Origin: Dactylellina haptotyla
Lineage: Eukaryota; Ascomycota; Orbiliomycetes; Orbiliales; Orbiliaceae
Direction of reading: 5' to 3'
DNA length: 64,000 nucleotides
Assembly (NCBI GenBank): GCA_031310005.1
Contig: CM062386.1
Location: 372,001 to 436,000, forward strand
The translations under genes were made by a program, and so were the position numbers. The notes under the pieces are model-generated. The model worked only from the letters and a program-made list of their open reading frames with translations, did no database searches and was not told the origin of the DNA. This document shows, piece by piece, positions 24,701-35,256 of this stretch (position 1 is its first letter; every line of letters begins with the position of its first letter).

Positions 24701-27452
24701 AAATAGAGCATATCGCTCCTCTTCAAGTCTCCTAAAATATCACCCACTGGCCCCTTTAAGGCAGGGTGAGGGCCAAGTTCCAGCATGGCGGTAACTTCTG
24801 GCATATTCTTTAGAAGCTCAGACATAGCTGGAGCGAAGCGCACAGTAGAAACCATGTTATCTTTCCAATAAGATGGGATGCATTCACTGAAATGAAGTTC
24901 TCGGCCAGTGACTGACGAGAACATGCGACAGTTTCCAGATCCCTGTTGTGGTTTAACGCCAGCTGCTTCCAAAGCTTCAACGTATCTCCCCGCCAGTGGG
25001 ACCATATGATGAGAATGATATGCTGTAACACCAAGCAAAGTTAGAAATATAATTTGAAAATAGGAGGGGGAGAGAGCATAAATACAGACCCATATCGACT
25101 TTCAAAGCACGACAGAATGTGCCGTCCTCAGCACAAGCCTTAACAACCATATCAATTGCATCTTGGTCTCCAGAAAGAGTGCAACTAGTGGGAGAGTTGA
25201 TGGCAGCCAAAGCAATTTTGCCCTTGTGCTTGCGGACAATCTTGTTTGCCTTTTCCTGGCTAAGACCGATAGCGCACATAGCGCCCTTGGGGCCCTTAGT
25301 CTCAGACTTCGCTTGAGCGGAAGAGCTGAGGAACAAGCCTCGATAGAAAGCTGTTATGATTGCATCTCGAAGAGATATAATGCCGGCTGCGTACGCCGCA
25401 CCAATCTCACCAGACGAATGGCCAACAACTGCATCAGGACTTATTCCCCATGACTTCCAAAGTTCGATGAGTCCGAGTTGTAACGCAGTACAAAGCGGCT
25501 GCGAAAATGTTGAGATATAAACTCGGGAGGTCTCCTTTGTCTTCTTCAACTCATCGATAATCGACCAGTCTGGGCCATCTGGAAGAGTTTGGAGAATGCG
25601 GTCACATTCCTCTAGAACGGATCTGAAGAGAGTAGACTTTTCGATCAAGCCTCTACCCATTTGAACCCTACAGATAGCACATTAGCGACATTGAGAAAGC
25701 AAAAAGAGAAGTGACAGTTCCCTACCATTGCGCTCCTTGACCAGTAAAGACGAAGCCAAGTTTTCCAAATTTCTCTGGGTTCTTAGTAAGAGGCTTAGAG
25801 CTTGAATGATCTTTTCGAAGCTGTGCAACCAAGCTCGAACAAGAATCGGCGACAAAAAGCCTTGACTTCCTAAAAATGCTCCTCCTAGCGGTAAGCGTGT
25901 AAGCTAGGTCGTGTAAAGAGGGCTCGTTTCTTTCCACGTAATCCGCATAAGAGCTACAAAGTCTATCCAGAGATTTCTCATTCTCCGCAGAAATCATAAA
26001 TAAGAATGGTCGGGTCTGCTCCATGGTTGTGGAAGCCTTGCGGGGATAATGCTCGAGCACAGCATGGCCATTAGTGCCACCAAATCCGAAGGAGTTGATC
26101 GCGGCCTGTCTGATACCAGAAGCCGGGGTAGGCCAGTCTACCATTCCAGTAGGAATTTGCATACGAGTGAAATCAATCTTTGGGTTTGGGGTGGTGAAAT
26201 GCATCTAACCAGAACATATAATTAGCAATTTTTTTGAAAATGCGGCGGGGATTTGAGGCTACTAACCTGTGGAGGGATCTTCCCACGCTCGAGAGCCTCT
26301 ACAGTTTTGATAATACCTGCGAGCGCGGCACAGGATTCAAGGTGACCGATGTTGCTCTTGACAGAGCCCACGACGAGGGGCTGCTCTGTATGAGACGGCC
26401 CAAATATAGCATCAAGGGCAGACATCTCGATTGGGTCACCAGCAGCGGTACCAGTACCCTACATTATACTAATCAGCTTCAGTCCGAAGAAAGGTGGCGA
26501 TTGAAAGGCTACTTACGTGTGCTTCGACGTATTGAACATCGGCAGGGTTTATGTTATAGTCCTTGTAAAGAGCAGCCATATTGGCTCTCTGGGCGACAGT
26601 CGAAGGCAAAGTGATACCTTGAGTGCGACCATCTTGATTCAACCTTGAGCCTTTGATGACAGCGCGGATAGGATCGTTGTCCAGAATGGCTTGCTTGAGA
26701 GGTTTCAATAGAAGCGCCAAACAACCTTCACCACGAACGTATCCGTCTCCAGAAGCATCGAAAGAATGACAGCGACCTCTAGGACTGAGAAAACCGAGTT
26801 CAGACATGTGCACAAACATGTCTGGGTTCAAAATCAAGTTGGCACCGCATACAATAGCCATGGGTGCTTCACCATTCTGCATCGTCTTGACCGCCGTGTG
26901 CAATGCAACAATAGTAGACGAGCACGCAGTATCCAAAGCAACACTGTGGCCGGTCAGGTTGAAAGTATAGCTGATTCGATTGGGAGCGATGGAATTTGCA
27001 GTACCAGTAGCTTGGTACTTTGGTGTAGCATCAATATCCCGGAGAAGGGAGGTGTGGTAGTCGGTCGTAAATATTCCAGCATAGACTGCGGTGGGAGTCT
27101 CGCTAATTTGGTCAAGACGGATACCAGCGGATTCAATAGCTTCATATGATACTTCCAACAAAAGTCTCTGCTGTGGATCCATAGCGAGCGCCTCAACCGG
27201 AGTAATAGAGAAGAATGCATTGTCGAAGCGGTCAATACCATCCTTGATGGTGTAGGCGTGTTGAACGTTGGTAAGACCTTTGCGAGGGCCACCTTGGGGG
27301 TGATAGTACCCATCTGCATTGAATCTGGTAATTCTACTTCTAACGTCCTGCGATTCGGCAAGGACATCCCACAGTTCGCCTGGTGTGTTTGCCCCGGCTA
27401 CTCGGCAAGACATGCCGATGATAGCAATATGATCGTCTTGTTCGGAAACCAT
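15773..27452 (-). CDS. Hybrid polyketide synthase-nonribosomal peptide synthetase
   Basis: Ten exons: 27452-26517, 26458-26267, 26204-25726, 25667-25090, 25022-21225, 21171-20695, 20640-18430, 18375-18108, 18038-17069, 17011-15773; 3715 residues. The order is KS (Cys177, His312, His351), AT (Ser620 in GHSSG), DH-like (about 919-1210), ER-like (1553-1803), KR (GGLGGLG 1819, Tyr1965), ACP (Ser2141), C (HHLAWD near 2335), A (about 2630-3190; TSGSTGRPKG, YGPTETT, YGTGD, Lys3184), T (Ser3247 in GGHS) and a terminal reductase-like domain from 3335. The DH has Met951 in place of the catalytic His and Glu1117 in place of Asp. The ER part lacks an NADPH motif, and no methyltransferase motif is seen. 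The R domain has GACSMAG and YLKCR instead of GxxGxxG and YxxxK. It should build a short keto/hydroxy polyketide, join one amino acid and release it, probably by Dieckmann cyclisation to a tetramate (inferred from equisetin/CpaS-type enzymes). The amino acid is not predictable here; D235 (FDMSF) fits an alpha-amino acid. Confidence 0.93.
16422..16502. repeat. Perfect 39-bp tandem duplication inside the R domain
   Basis: Two identical 39-bp copies (16422-16460 and 16461-16499) plus 3 further matching bases. On the coding strand it repeats the 13 residues SWNTTQLKGEIRQ twice (about residues 3475-3500), in frame, between the SDR serine/threonine region and the YxxxK-equivalent. Perfect identity suggests a recent slippage event or an assembly artefact. 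Confidence 0.95.
17012..17068 (-). other. 57-nt in-frame intron between the T and R domains
   Basis: It has a GTAAGT donor, a CTGACTAAC branch site and an ACACAG acceptor. It contains no stop codon and its length is a multiple of three, so unspliced RNA stays open and adds 19 residues to the T-R linker. The splice signals are strong, so I treat it as an intron. Confidence 0.8.
20641..20694 (-). other. 54-nt in-frame intron within the ACP domain
   Basis: A GTGAGT donor, a GCCTAACCC branch site and a CATAG acceptor. Removing it gives WFFKETSVDVPVFDILG, the usual sequence after the phosphopantetheine-serine helix; keeping it would insert 18 foreign residues into the ACP. It has no in-frame stop, so simple ORF calling hides it. 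Confidence 0.85.
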
Positions 27453-28033
27453 TGTAAAGTATATCAATAGATACTGAACGAGGGCGAGTGTGAATATTTA
27501 AAAGTTGTCCAAAATTGCTGGTACGGCAATAGATACCGCAGTGAGGGATAGATCAAAGTGGTTTAATAACAGAGTTTCTGTAAAAAAGCAAAACTTATAG
27601 GGCAACTAGGCGTAAAGGTCTATCAGTTTGATGGTATAAAGGGCAAAAAGTCTATAGGTATGCAAAGAACATCGATAAAAAGAGTTGAAAAGAGTCTATG
27701 GGTATATGAGTATGCGTATTCGGGTTAAAAAAAAAGACTTTATGCTAAGACTTGAGAGCTTCAAGTTGAGGTGAGAGAGTAGACGGGCTTCTGTGAGCAT
27801 GTGGAGTTAAATGATCACCAAGATACAACAGATAGCAAAGCTTATATACATATTCTCAGATGCCCGCCAGTGGTTGCGGTGAAGCGGCGATAGATCATAC
27901 GATCATGAGATCGCAATATAGCATACGCTAGAAAACAATGTTGTTTCGAATGGCTCGCCGAACTCAGTATACGAGATCGCGAGACCGGGTTTTGGTATTT
28001 TTTCTTATTTGGAAGGTGTCGATCTTCTCGTAC

Positions 28034-28045
28034 TCGAATGCATTC
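28034..28045. repeat. Promoter motif TCGAATGCATTC, copy 1
   Basis: Contains the perfect 10-bp palindrome GAATGCATTC. An identical 12-mer lies 367 bp further on in the same promoter. It is a candidate regulator site; binding is not shown. Confidence 0.45.
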
Positions 28046-28319
28046 TATGCACCCTAGATCCGGATAGGAAAGCGATTATGCCAAACTCGATGAGTGATAA
28101 CGAGAACCCCGGTTACAATCTAGTTATCGAGAGAAGGGACTGTTACAACTCGCGAGTCGCCTGGCTTACCGCATTAGCTCAGATTTCCAGGGTCTACAAT
28201 GTCAGCACTTAGCCGATATGAGAATCGCCATTCTGAACGAGCGAGGGCCCTTGCGGCCCGTCAGGGCGTCGATAGCGAAGCCCGCGGTGCGACGTTACAC
28301 CATGCCTGCTATTGTGGGG

Positions 28320-28330
28320 CGGAATTACCG
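28320..28330. promoter_or_regulatory. CGG-N5-CCG inverted repeat, candidate Zn2Cys6 site
   Basis: CGGAATTACCG: inverted CGG triplets with a 5-bp gap, a form bound by dimeric Zn2Cys6 proteins. It sits between a gene for such a protein and the PKS-NRPS. A single site of this kind can occur by chance. Confidence 0.35.
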
Positions 28331-28400
28331 GCATGGCGTGCGCGCGTCCAGCCCGGGAATGCCGCATTCTGCAAAGATTTTCATTGGACCTGAGGCTCAT

Positions 28401-28412
28401 TCGAATGCATTC
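28401..28412. repeat. Promoter motif TCGAATGCATTC, copy 2
   Basis: Exact second copy of the 12-mer at 28034. It overlaps a further palindrome, CATTCGAATG (28398-28407), so two palindromes interlock here. Confidence 0.45.
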
Positions 28413-28732
28413 AGCACCCGCGGATCTATGCCTGCATCACCAGCAGGGCCCCTTCGCAATGTAGGCCCCCTTCGATCTTACTAAGAGGTCGATTCTGGAA
28501 GGCGGATATGGCTGAGGTTTACGGCTCATGGAGGAGGCCATGGATGTTTTTGCATTTGCTTTACGAGCCCAACCTGCAAACTTCATCATTGCGATCGTCG
28601 ATACCTAAGAATAACATAGCCGCTTGACCGCTTCGTCGCCGCCGCTGGCCGCTTGTCCGATCTTAAACCCTCCCTTGGAATGCACGTTTTGAGCTGTTCC
28701 GTGGTCCATTTAAACCAACCCTCTCCCCGACC

Positions 28733-31219
28733 ATGGCCGCCGTCGACCGAAGACCTGCTCTTTCGCGCAATTCTGCCTGTTTGACCTGTCGGCAAAGAAA
28801 GAAAAGATGCGATGTAAGTAGTCCCCACAGTCCCCACAAGTGGGCCCGTAGGAGCAGGAGCGATCGAATGAAATCATGGCTTCATCGAATTAAACCCGCC
28901 GACGCGCTCGCTAGACGGGCGACGCTCGGACGGTGACGTTTGTTGTTGTCATTGCGGAGATTTATTAACCGCCGCCCGCATCAACAAAATTTCCGATGGT
29001 CCAGCGACGCGAAGCCAATTTGTAATATCCAACAAATACAACACAGTTGATTCGGGCATACAAAATATATATCTATATAAGCTATTAGCTATATGCGCGA
29101 TTCTAATCAGCGTTACGGATTGTAATAGGGACGGAGACCAGTTTGTTTATCATGCACCCGTCTGGATTATACCTGCGTATACCAGCCCAGGTCAAATACG
29201 AAAAGCCCGCGACAGGCCTCTCAGTCGGATATCAGTAGCAATATCGAACGTGAGTAAATTTCTCAAGCTAGAGTTAGACGTATGAGGATAGCAGTTATTA
29301 ACCTATAGTTCTATTAGGTTCTCCTCTCGTAAATGTTACAACTCCGGAGAATCCACTCCTCAGCCCTCCCATAGCACAAATATCACCACCTAGACCAGTA
29401 TCGGCACCGGCGAAAAGTGTACACGATATGGATCCTATGGACACTGACTCCGTACCAACAACATACAATAATAATTGCTTCCAACCAGACGAACCGCAAA
29501 ACGAGCGCGTGTATGGCCTACCACCCTTTGAAAACGACTTTTTTACAAACTTTCCGTTTGAGCAATTCTTAGCTCCAGGCCAACTGGGGGACTTCACACA
29601 TTTCGATCCACCAACATGGCTACTGCCAGCCCCGGAGGTTCACCTGGGCTGGGAATCAGTAGATTCCTCAACTCCGCCATTCTCCTCTACAAGCTACTCG
29701 ACGTCAACTACTCCTTTAACAATGTCATCTGATGGCCAGAAGGCAGCGACTACAACATTTATTTTACCGACGAATGAGGAGGTACACTATTTACGGGATG
29801 CGTTCTTCACGCGTTTTCATCCTATACTCCCTATGCTCCATCGGAAGAGCTTTCTAAGCAAATTAGAAGAGTGGCAAAGATTTTTCGATGACGACGTTGT
29901 TCTCCTGGCCGTAATGGCTATTGCTTCTTGTGGCCATCACGAACCGTCCATGAGAGAAAAGGGAGAAGGGTGGTTGAATCGCGCCAAGACTTTTGTCGAA
30001 AAAGCTATCGTGTCGGGTACCACATCGATACAACACGTCCAAGCTGGTATTTGGATTACATTCCACATGTTTCTCAGAGCAGATATGTCGGAAAGCTGGG
30101 TGTATCTAGGAAAGACTTGGCGTATGGCGTGTCCCCTCAGCTTGAATCGTATAGATGCCAAAAGACGTGGTCACAATACGCATGCTGGAAACCCGGATAG
30201 CGCTAGATCTCTCGAAGAAACTCGGAGAACAATGTGGGGGTTGTTTATGATTGACAGATGTCTATCATTTCTTTGTGGTTGGCCCTTTGCGATTGATGTG
30301 AGTTTCCAATTTTACGTATTATGCCTTGGAATTTGCGTGCTAACATACATAGGACCGGCAATTCATGATAAATATTCCAGTGACGGAGAAAGTATATCAG
30401 GATGCTAATGCTGAGGTAAGTGCCAACTAATATTTCGGATCGACACAGCGTCAATCAAAATAAAAATCGCTAACTTACGTACTTTAGCTGCTACTTGGAA
30501 TTGCGCCTCGTCCTTTCCCCTCATCACTTGACAAAATGATCGAACCGATCGATCACTGCTATGGCCATATTTGCAATGCGACAGTACTGCTGGGCCGAAT
30601 CGTAGATTACAATAATCTTCCTGCCGGAGATGATGGATCGGAAATTGGGCGCCGAGCATTTGATGCATTAGAGGTAGCCTTAGCAAGGCTCCTTCTATCG
30701 ATTCCTACCCACTACACTCAAATTACATGCTTACAAACGGCTGTTGAGCAAGAGCACACATGCTTTTTAATATGCTTGCTCCAAACCTGCTCGATACTCC
30801 TCCATCACCCTACCGTACAGGCGGTCACCCGCCAAGAACTCTCGCTAAACGAAGGACAGACACCTTCGCCCGAGTTTCTCCGCTGCCTAGCCAGTACAAA
30901 GAGGATAGTGTCTGCTATCAAAGATTTGGTCACCATCTCGAATCGCACACTTTCAAACCCTTTGGCAGGTCCAATTTTCTTTCTTACAGGCAGAATATTA
31001 ATAATACATTGGCTGGAGACGAAGGATGCATGTACACGGAGCGAGATCGATTTGATATTACTGAGTTTGGATAAAATGAAAGAGGGGGAGCCTATGGCTC
31101 TTAGGTACAAGCGAGTGTTACTTTTTGATCTAACGAGGAGTTCAGCGGCTGTGAAGGATATTAAAACTAATGAGGGAAGCTACGTCAATTCCAAACCAAG
31201 CGCAGATATTAATGAATAA
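28733..31219 (+). CDS. Zn2Cys6 transcription factor, probable pathway regulator
   Basis: Exons 28733-28813, 29129-29249, 29318-30297, 30353-30415 and 30488-31219 give 658 residues. The zinc cluster is split by the first intron: CLTCRQRKKRCD joins GRRPVCLSCTRLDYTC, giving the full C-x2-C-x6-C-x6-C-x2-C-x6-C pattern with the usual DG-x-x-P loop. That intron is long for the region (315 nt), but the exact motif join supports it. From about residue 190 a fungal-specific TF domain follows (VHYLRDAFFTRFHPILPMLHRKSF, then MFLRADMSESWVYLGKTWRMA and WGLFMIDRCLSFLCGWPFAIDDRQFMINIP). The gene shares its promoter with the PKS-NRPS, so regulation of that gene is the natural inference. Confidence 0.88.
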
Positions 31220-31638
31220 AGTATTTTAATATTTATCAAACTTATCATCTTATTTTCTTTTTTCTTCTTCCCTGTTTTCTTTTTCTATTTCTACTTTCTT
31301 CCTCCTCCTAGGCCTCTTTCTCCTTCTCCTCTTAGCTGCCTCGGCTACTTCAATCAGCCTTAAGCTTTTATTATGTTCGATTCAAATTTGTACTTTCTTC
31401 AGCTGGCTCGATTGCGCTCTAATCCTACTTCCCTCTCAACTTAATCTTCGATTCTTGGACGACGAAATCCGTGTTCTATTTTCTGTACTGTTTCTATCCT
31501 CTCGATACCCTTTGTCCCAAATATGTAGAGATCTATATAACAAAAGCATGAACATGATTTCAATCTGCCACGTTCCCGTAAAACAATTTGTAACTCCAAT
31601 ATTGCGGTCTAGATTAAAAAACAAAGTTATATATAAAT
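31220..31638. other. Convergent 3' intergenic region with pyrimidine tract
   Basis: Between the 3' ends of the regulator and the first MFS gene. It holds a nearly pure C/T tract at about 31248-31334 on the plus strand and no coding frame of note. Confidence 0.6.
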
Positions 31639-33556
31639 TCATACTTCTGCATGCACCGCCATCGATGTATCCCTCTTCGTTGCAATCCGACCGGGTATCA
31701 TGAAACTAAACAAAAACTGAAGGATGGCGAATACAGAAAGAAGCAAAAACTAGAAGTAGTAGGGGCATCAGTTAGTCAGCTAGAATTTCCAATGAATTTT
31801 GGTGTGCAGATGTACGCCAGAATACTTACAAGGAAGAACCGATTGAACGGGAAACCATATCCGTTTGAAAGACTCCAGGACCAAATAACACCACCCAACG
31901 CAGGGCCAATGCTACGTGCAAACGACACAAATGACTGCGCAACACTAACCCAGGAAATAGCAAGGTTAGCATACCATTTCCTTCTGATGAATAAAACAGA
32001 GTGATCACATACCCATTCACCAATCCTCTGCTTTCAGCAGTTGTGCTATTGTTCATCTTTATCGTGCAAACGTTAGTTTCACACTTTTGAGTTGTCAGAA
32101 CAGATATCTCAGCTTACTAAAATATTAATACTGGTATACGCGATCACGATCGCAGTAAATCTCGACGCCATACACACCAGAATTACTGCCTTTTGAACTA
32201 GATACCCAGAGCTTGCTAGCCCGGGAATAAGAGGGAAAAGAGGATAGATGAAAACAAAGCTCGCAGTTGATACCCGCCACAGGCTCAATGTGTTGAAGCG
32301 CACGTTGAGAAGCGGGTAGAGGACCAATTGAGCAAAAAAGATAACAATGCCCATTAGTGAGAGAGCAGAAGCTATCTGGCTAGCAGTATATCCAAGCCCG
32401 ACATTCCCATCGCTACTTGCGGCCGCGAACAAGGGAAAAAGTTCATCGAATATTATAGAGTGAAGACACATGATACTAAGTATATCATTAGAAATGAGCA
32501 TAAGGTAGGTCATAAAATGAATAATACCTTGCGCAGAAAATGCACCAAAACGCCGTTGGCTCAATCTTGGCTTTCTCCTCGATTCCGTCCTCTAATATTG
32601 GAGTGTTTCCATCGTACGCTGGTGTAGGGGTAGAAAGTAAGGGTTGTCGCTCATCGTCAACTTCGGGTTCCGGGAAGATTTCGCTTTGTTTCCAAACAGC
32701 TTCATTCGTCTCATTCAAGAAGAATATGCTGGAGATAAACGTTACTGCGCTCACTGCCGCTCCCGCAATACAGGGAAGAAGATACGGAAAGTGGACGAAT
32801 ATCTGGTTGGGTCCCTCGATGCCCAGTCTGGCAGGGTTGGACAAGGATCCGCCGATCAACGGACCAACTACGGACGGATTTCGTAAGTCTCATGTCGAAA
32901 TGGGAAAGTACTTCTGAAAAGGAATATCCAACGACATACCTACAAACCCCAACGCGCTGCAGAAGCCAAACAACGAGAATGCCTTTGCCTGGTCTAAATT
33001 CGCGCGAACTGCCAATTCACCAACGGACGTTCTCGCGACAGCGATATTGCCTATATAGTTTCATGTTAATCATCAGCAGTATTTTGAAGATATTTAGTTA
33101 TAAAGCATACCATTAAGAATGCCACAGCAACTTCTGAATAAGATTGCGTAGAAAAGATTACTCGATGTGCCAAACAGAGTTAGGGAAATTGTGTTTCCCA
33201 GTAATCCCATCAGAAGAACAGGCCTTCTACCCCATCTATCAGAAATCATGCCCCACATAGTTGTCATCAACATTTGGGCCAAGAAAAATGAAGATGCTGA
33301 ATATAAAGTCAGCTTTTAATTCTAAATACAGAAGTCAAAGGGGTACCGAATAATACGCACTGATAAAGCCTGCTCTAGATCCGATTTGCGTTTCATCTTC
33401 GTCAATTCCAAAATCGCGTACCATAAAATAAACAAACGGCAATAAGATAGTTGAAGAAAGAGATTCTGAAAGAACAATAAGGCTTATCAAGATTAAAATT
33501 CTCTTGATCTGTATGGGCGTATAGGCAACACCATTCGCAGTATTAGAGGAAGTCAT
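31639..33556 (-). CDS. MFS transporter, 12-TM type
   Basis: Eight exons (33556-33361, 33296-33111, 33050-32940, 32867-32528, 32475-32118, 32056-32013, 31944-31830, 31749-31639) give 486 residues. TM1 is ILILISLIVLSESLSSTIL. The MFS loop-2/3 motif reads GMISDRWGRRPVLLMG, followed by RSCCGILNGNIAVARTSVGEL (antiporter-type motif C region). A long hydrophilic central loop lies around PLLSTPTPAYDG. The late signature VAQSFVSFARSIGPALGGVIWSWS and a last helix, FLLLSVFAILQFLFSF, close the protein. This pattern is that of fungal MFS proteins related to plant ZIFL and tetracycline-type exporters. It sits between the regulator and the thioesterase, so product export or self-protection is a reasonable role. 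The last two introns are weaker calls. Confidence 0.85.
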
Positions 33557-34548
33557 TTTTGGATATTCAACCAAATAACAAGAGAAAAGCTCTATTCTGC
33601 AAAGTATCACGGTTTCTCTTGGTCTTCACAGAGCCTTGGCCCCTATTTATTGCTGAACTCATCTTAATTGCTGACATTAGGCGGACATCAACTGAGGTAT
33701 TACGCGGTGAACTTTGAATACGGGATAACCGGAGGTAAATGTTTCGCGGTCAAAATCGGGGGTAGCACAGAGCATATATTCAGTTAACACCGCTTCAGTT
33801 ATTGAAGCTTTCTAGAAGCCGCCAATGCGCACATCGTATAAGATCGTAAGTATGGATCGGACGTTTTCTGTCAGAAGTCGCCATCTCCGACATCATGCAG
33901 ATAGCGGGTGTGGCTGACGCCAGAGCGGGTATCTGCATTTTATGCCCGATCCCTGTAGCGGCCTGTCATTCTTTTCTTGACGAGGAATACTGGTTGCCTG
34001 TGCACATGTGAGGCCAGCGGGCTACCCCGGCCCTCGTACCTTCCCGTTCCGTCAACGTCGAGTCAAAGCCAAAATTAAACCATGAATTTGTAATCAGACG
34101 GAGGCCGCTGCGGCGCTAGAGTATTCTGGTTGCGATCTTCTCTTCCAACCTAATTCCTTACCAAGAGACGCTATCTGACTAGCTTCGTATCTAGACTAAC
34201 TCACAACACGGTCACGAAGAAAGCGTACGTCTCCATCACGAAACGATGCCCGCTCGAAGCTTCACGCTGAAGAAGTCAGTCGGCGGCGATGGATTGTAGA
34301 CAGAGCCATTATCACAAAGTTAGACGTATGGTCACGTCGGAGAACTGAGAGTTCGAATGGAAATAAATATACAGCATCACCGCCATCAATCACCGTCTTT
34401 CTCCGCATCATTCACCGCATCATCCAATTCACCGCTTTCAATCACCGCTTCAAGCAATCCATCAACTACTCGATCAACAACTTTGCCAATATTTTTTTGG
34501 CGCGCCATTCATACCACGGAAAACCTAGATTAACACTAAACAACAACC
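33557..34548. promoter_or_regulatory. Divergent promoter region of MFS gene and secreted-protein gene
   Basis: 992 bp without a credible gene. The right third has an AT-rich TATA-like run (34360-34371) followed by five TCACCG copies. It should hold promoters for both flanking genes. Confidence 0.45.
34377..34447. repeat. Five TCACCG copies before a secreted-protein gene
   Basis: TCACCG starts at 34377, 34390, 34412, 34429 and 34442 in a C/T/A-rich strip about 100-170 bp before the ATG at 34549. It is either a degenerate simple repeat in the 5' leader or a clustered protein-binding site; the sequence alone does not decide. Confidence 0.5.
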
Positions 34549-35256
34549 ATGCAATTATCTAAGCTTCTTTTTGCTTTTGCCTTGGCACCTGCCATTGCCA
34601 ATGCGCAGCTTCTATTCCACGGTACTAGTGTCATGATCAAACCTATTAAGGGTCGAAATCCGTCGAACGCTACCTACGAAACGGCGAACTTCTACTGTTA
34701 CTTCAGTATTGAGCATGCACAGTACATAAGCTTTGGCTGGTAAGAAATTAACCTCTGCCAGTCAACAAGGGTAGTACCCAGGGTCTTGCTTGCTAACTCT
34801 TGGATGTTTCTGGTATCTAGGTTTTTGGGAGGTAACCCTGAAGAAATTGACAGATCTAAGTGCCGCGCCCGTCCATCTAGTTACGACTGGTGGGAGTATT
34901 CCACAAGTGCCGACTGCGATGCAGATGGAAAGACATGCACAGTGCATGCAGTTAACTTCCGGACAGAAGATATCACGAAACCATTCATCGACGACGATTA
35001 CGTGGTCCTACAGCCATTTACACTAGGAGATGCCACATCCGAAACTCTGTACGTATCTTACTTTGATCGACCTGGTGGAGCACATGCCGTCGGAAGCCGT
35101 AGGGTTATTGAGCCTGAGGACGACGACTGCTGGGACGCTTATCGCACAATTAGGGAAGTAGTTAGGGAGAGGAAAGTACCAATTGGTTTCAATCTTACCA
35201 GCCCATGCAGGGGACGAAGCAGAGCCGCGGCTCTTAGCCAGATGATTCTGAAGTAA
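34549..35256 (+). CDS. Small secreted cysteine-containing protein
   Basis: Exons 34549-34739 and 34821-35256 give 208 residues. The intron restores a Trp codon (SFGW-FLGGNPEE). Residues 1-19 (LLFAFALAPAIANA core) are a signal peptide. The mature part has six cysteines (YCYF, SKCRA, ADCDADGKTC, DDCWD, SPCRG), an even number consistent with three disulfides. There is no catalytic motif or known domain. It lies inside the metabolite cluster span, flanked by the MFS and thioesterase genes. It may be an effector-like or cell-surface protein unrelated to the pathway. Confidence 0.72.

Larger units (their letters stand above)
27453..28732. promoter_or_regulatory. Bidirectional promoter of PKS-NRPS and Zn2Cys6 regulator
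   Basis: 1280 bp between divergent start codons. The first half is AT-rich; 28200-28480 is a GC-rich block. It contains two copies of TCGAATGCATTC (28034-28045, 28401-28412), a related palindrome GAATGCCGCATTC (28357-28369), an inverted repeat CCATGCC/GGCATGG (28300-28306, 28330-28336) and a CGG-N5-CCG site (28320-28330). A pathway regulator transcribed away from its synthase commonly acts on such shared DNA. Confidence 0.6.

Noticed and set aside
15795-27470. Many plus-strand frames of 60-156 codons across the PKS-NRPS
   Set aside because: They lie antisense to well-supported domains, show no domain-like sequence and lack splice-consistent extensions.
30298-30408. C-terminal end of the regulator at the stop codon near 30408
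   Set aside because: A GTGAGT donor at 30298 and an ACATAG acceptor before 30353 continue the conserved WPFAIDDR region and lead to a normal-length fungal TF domain.
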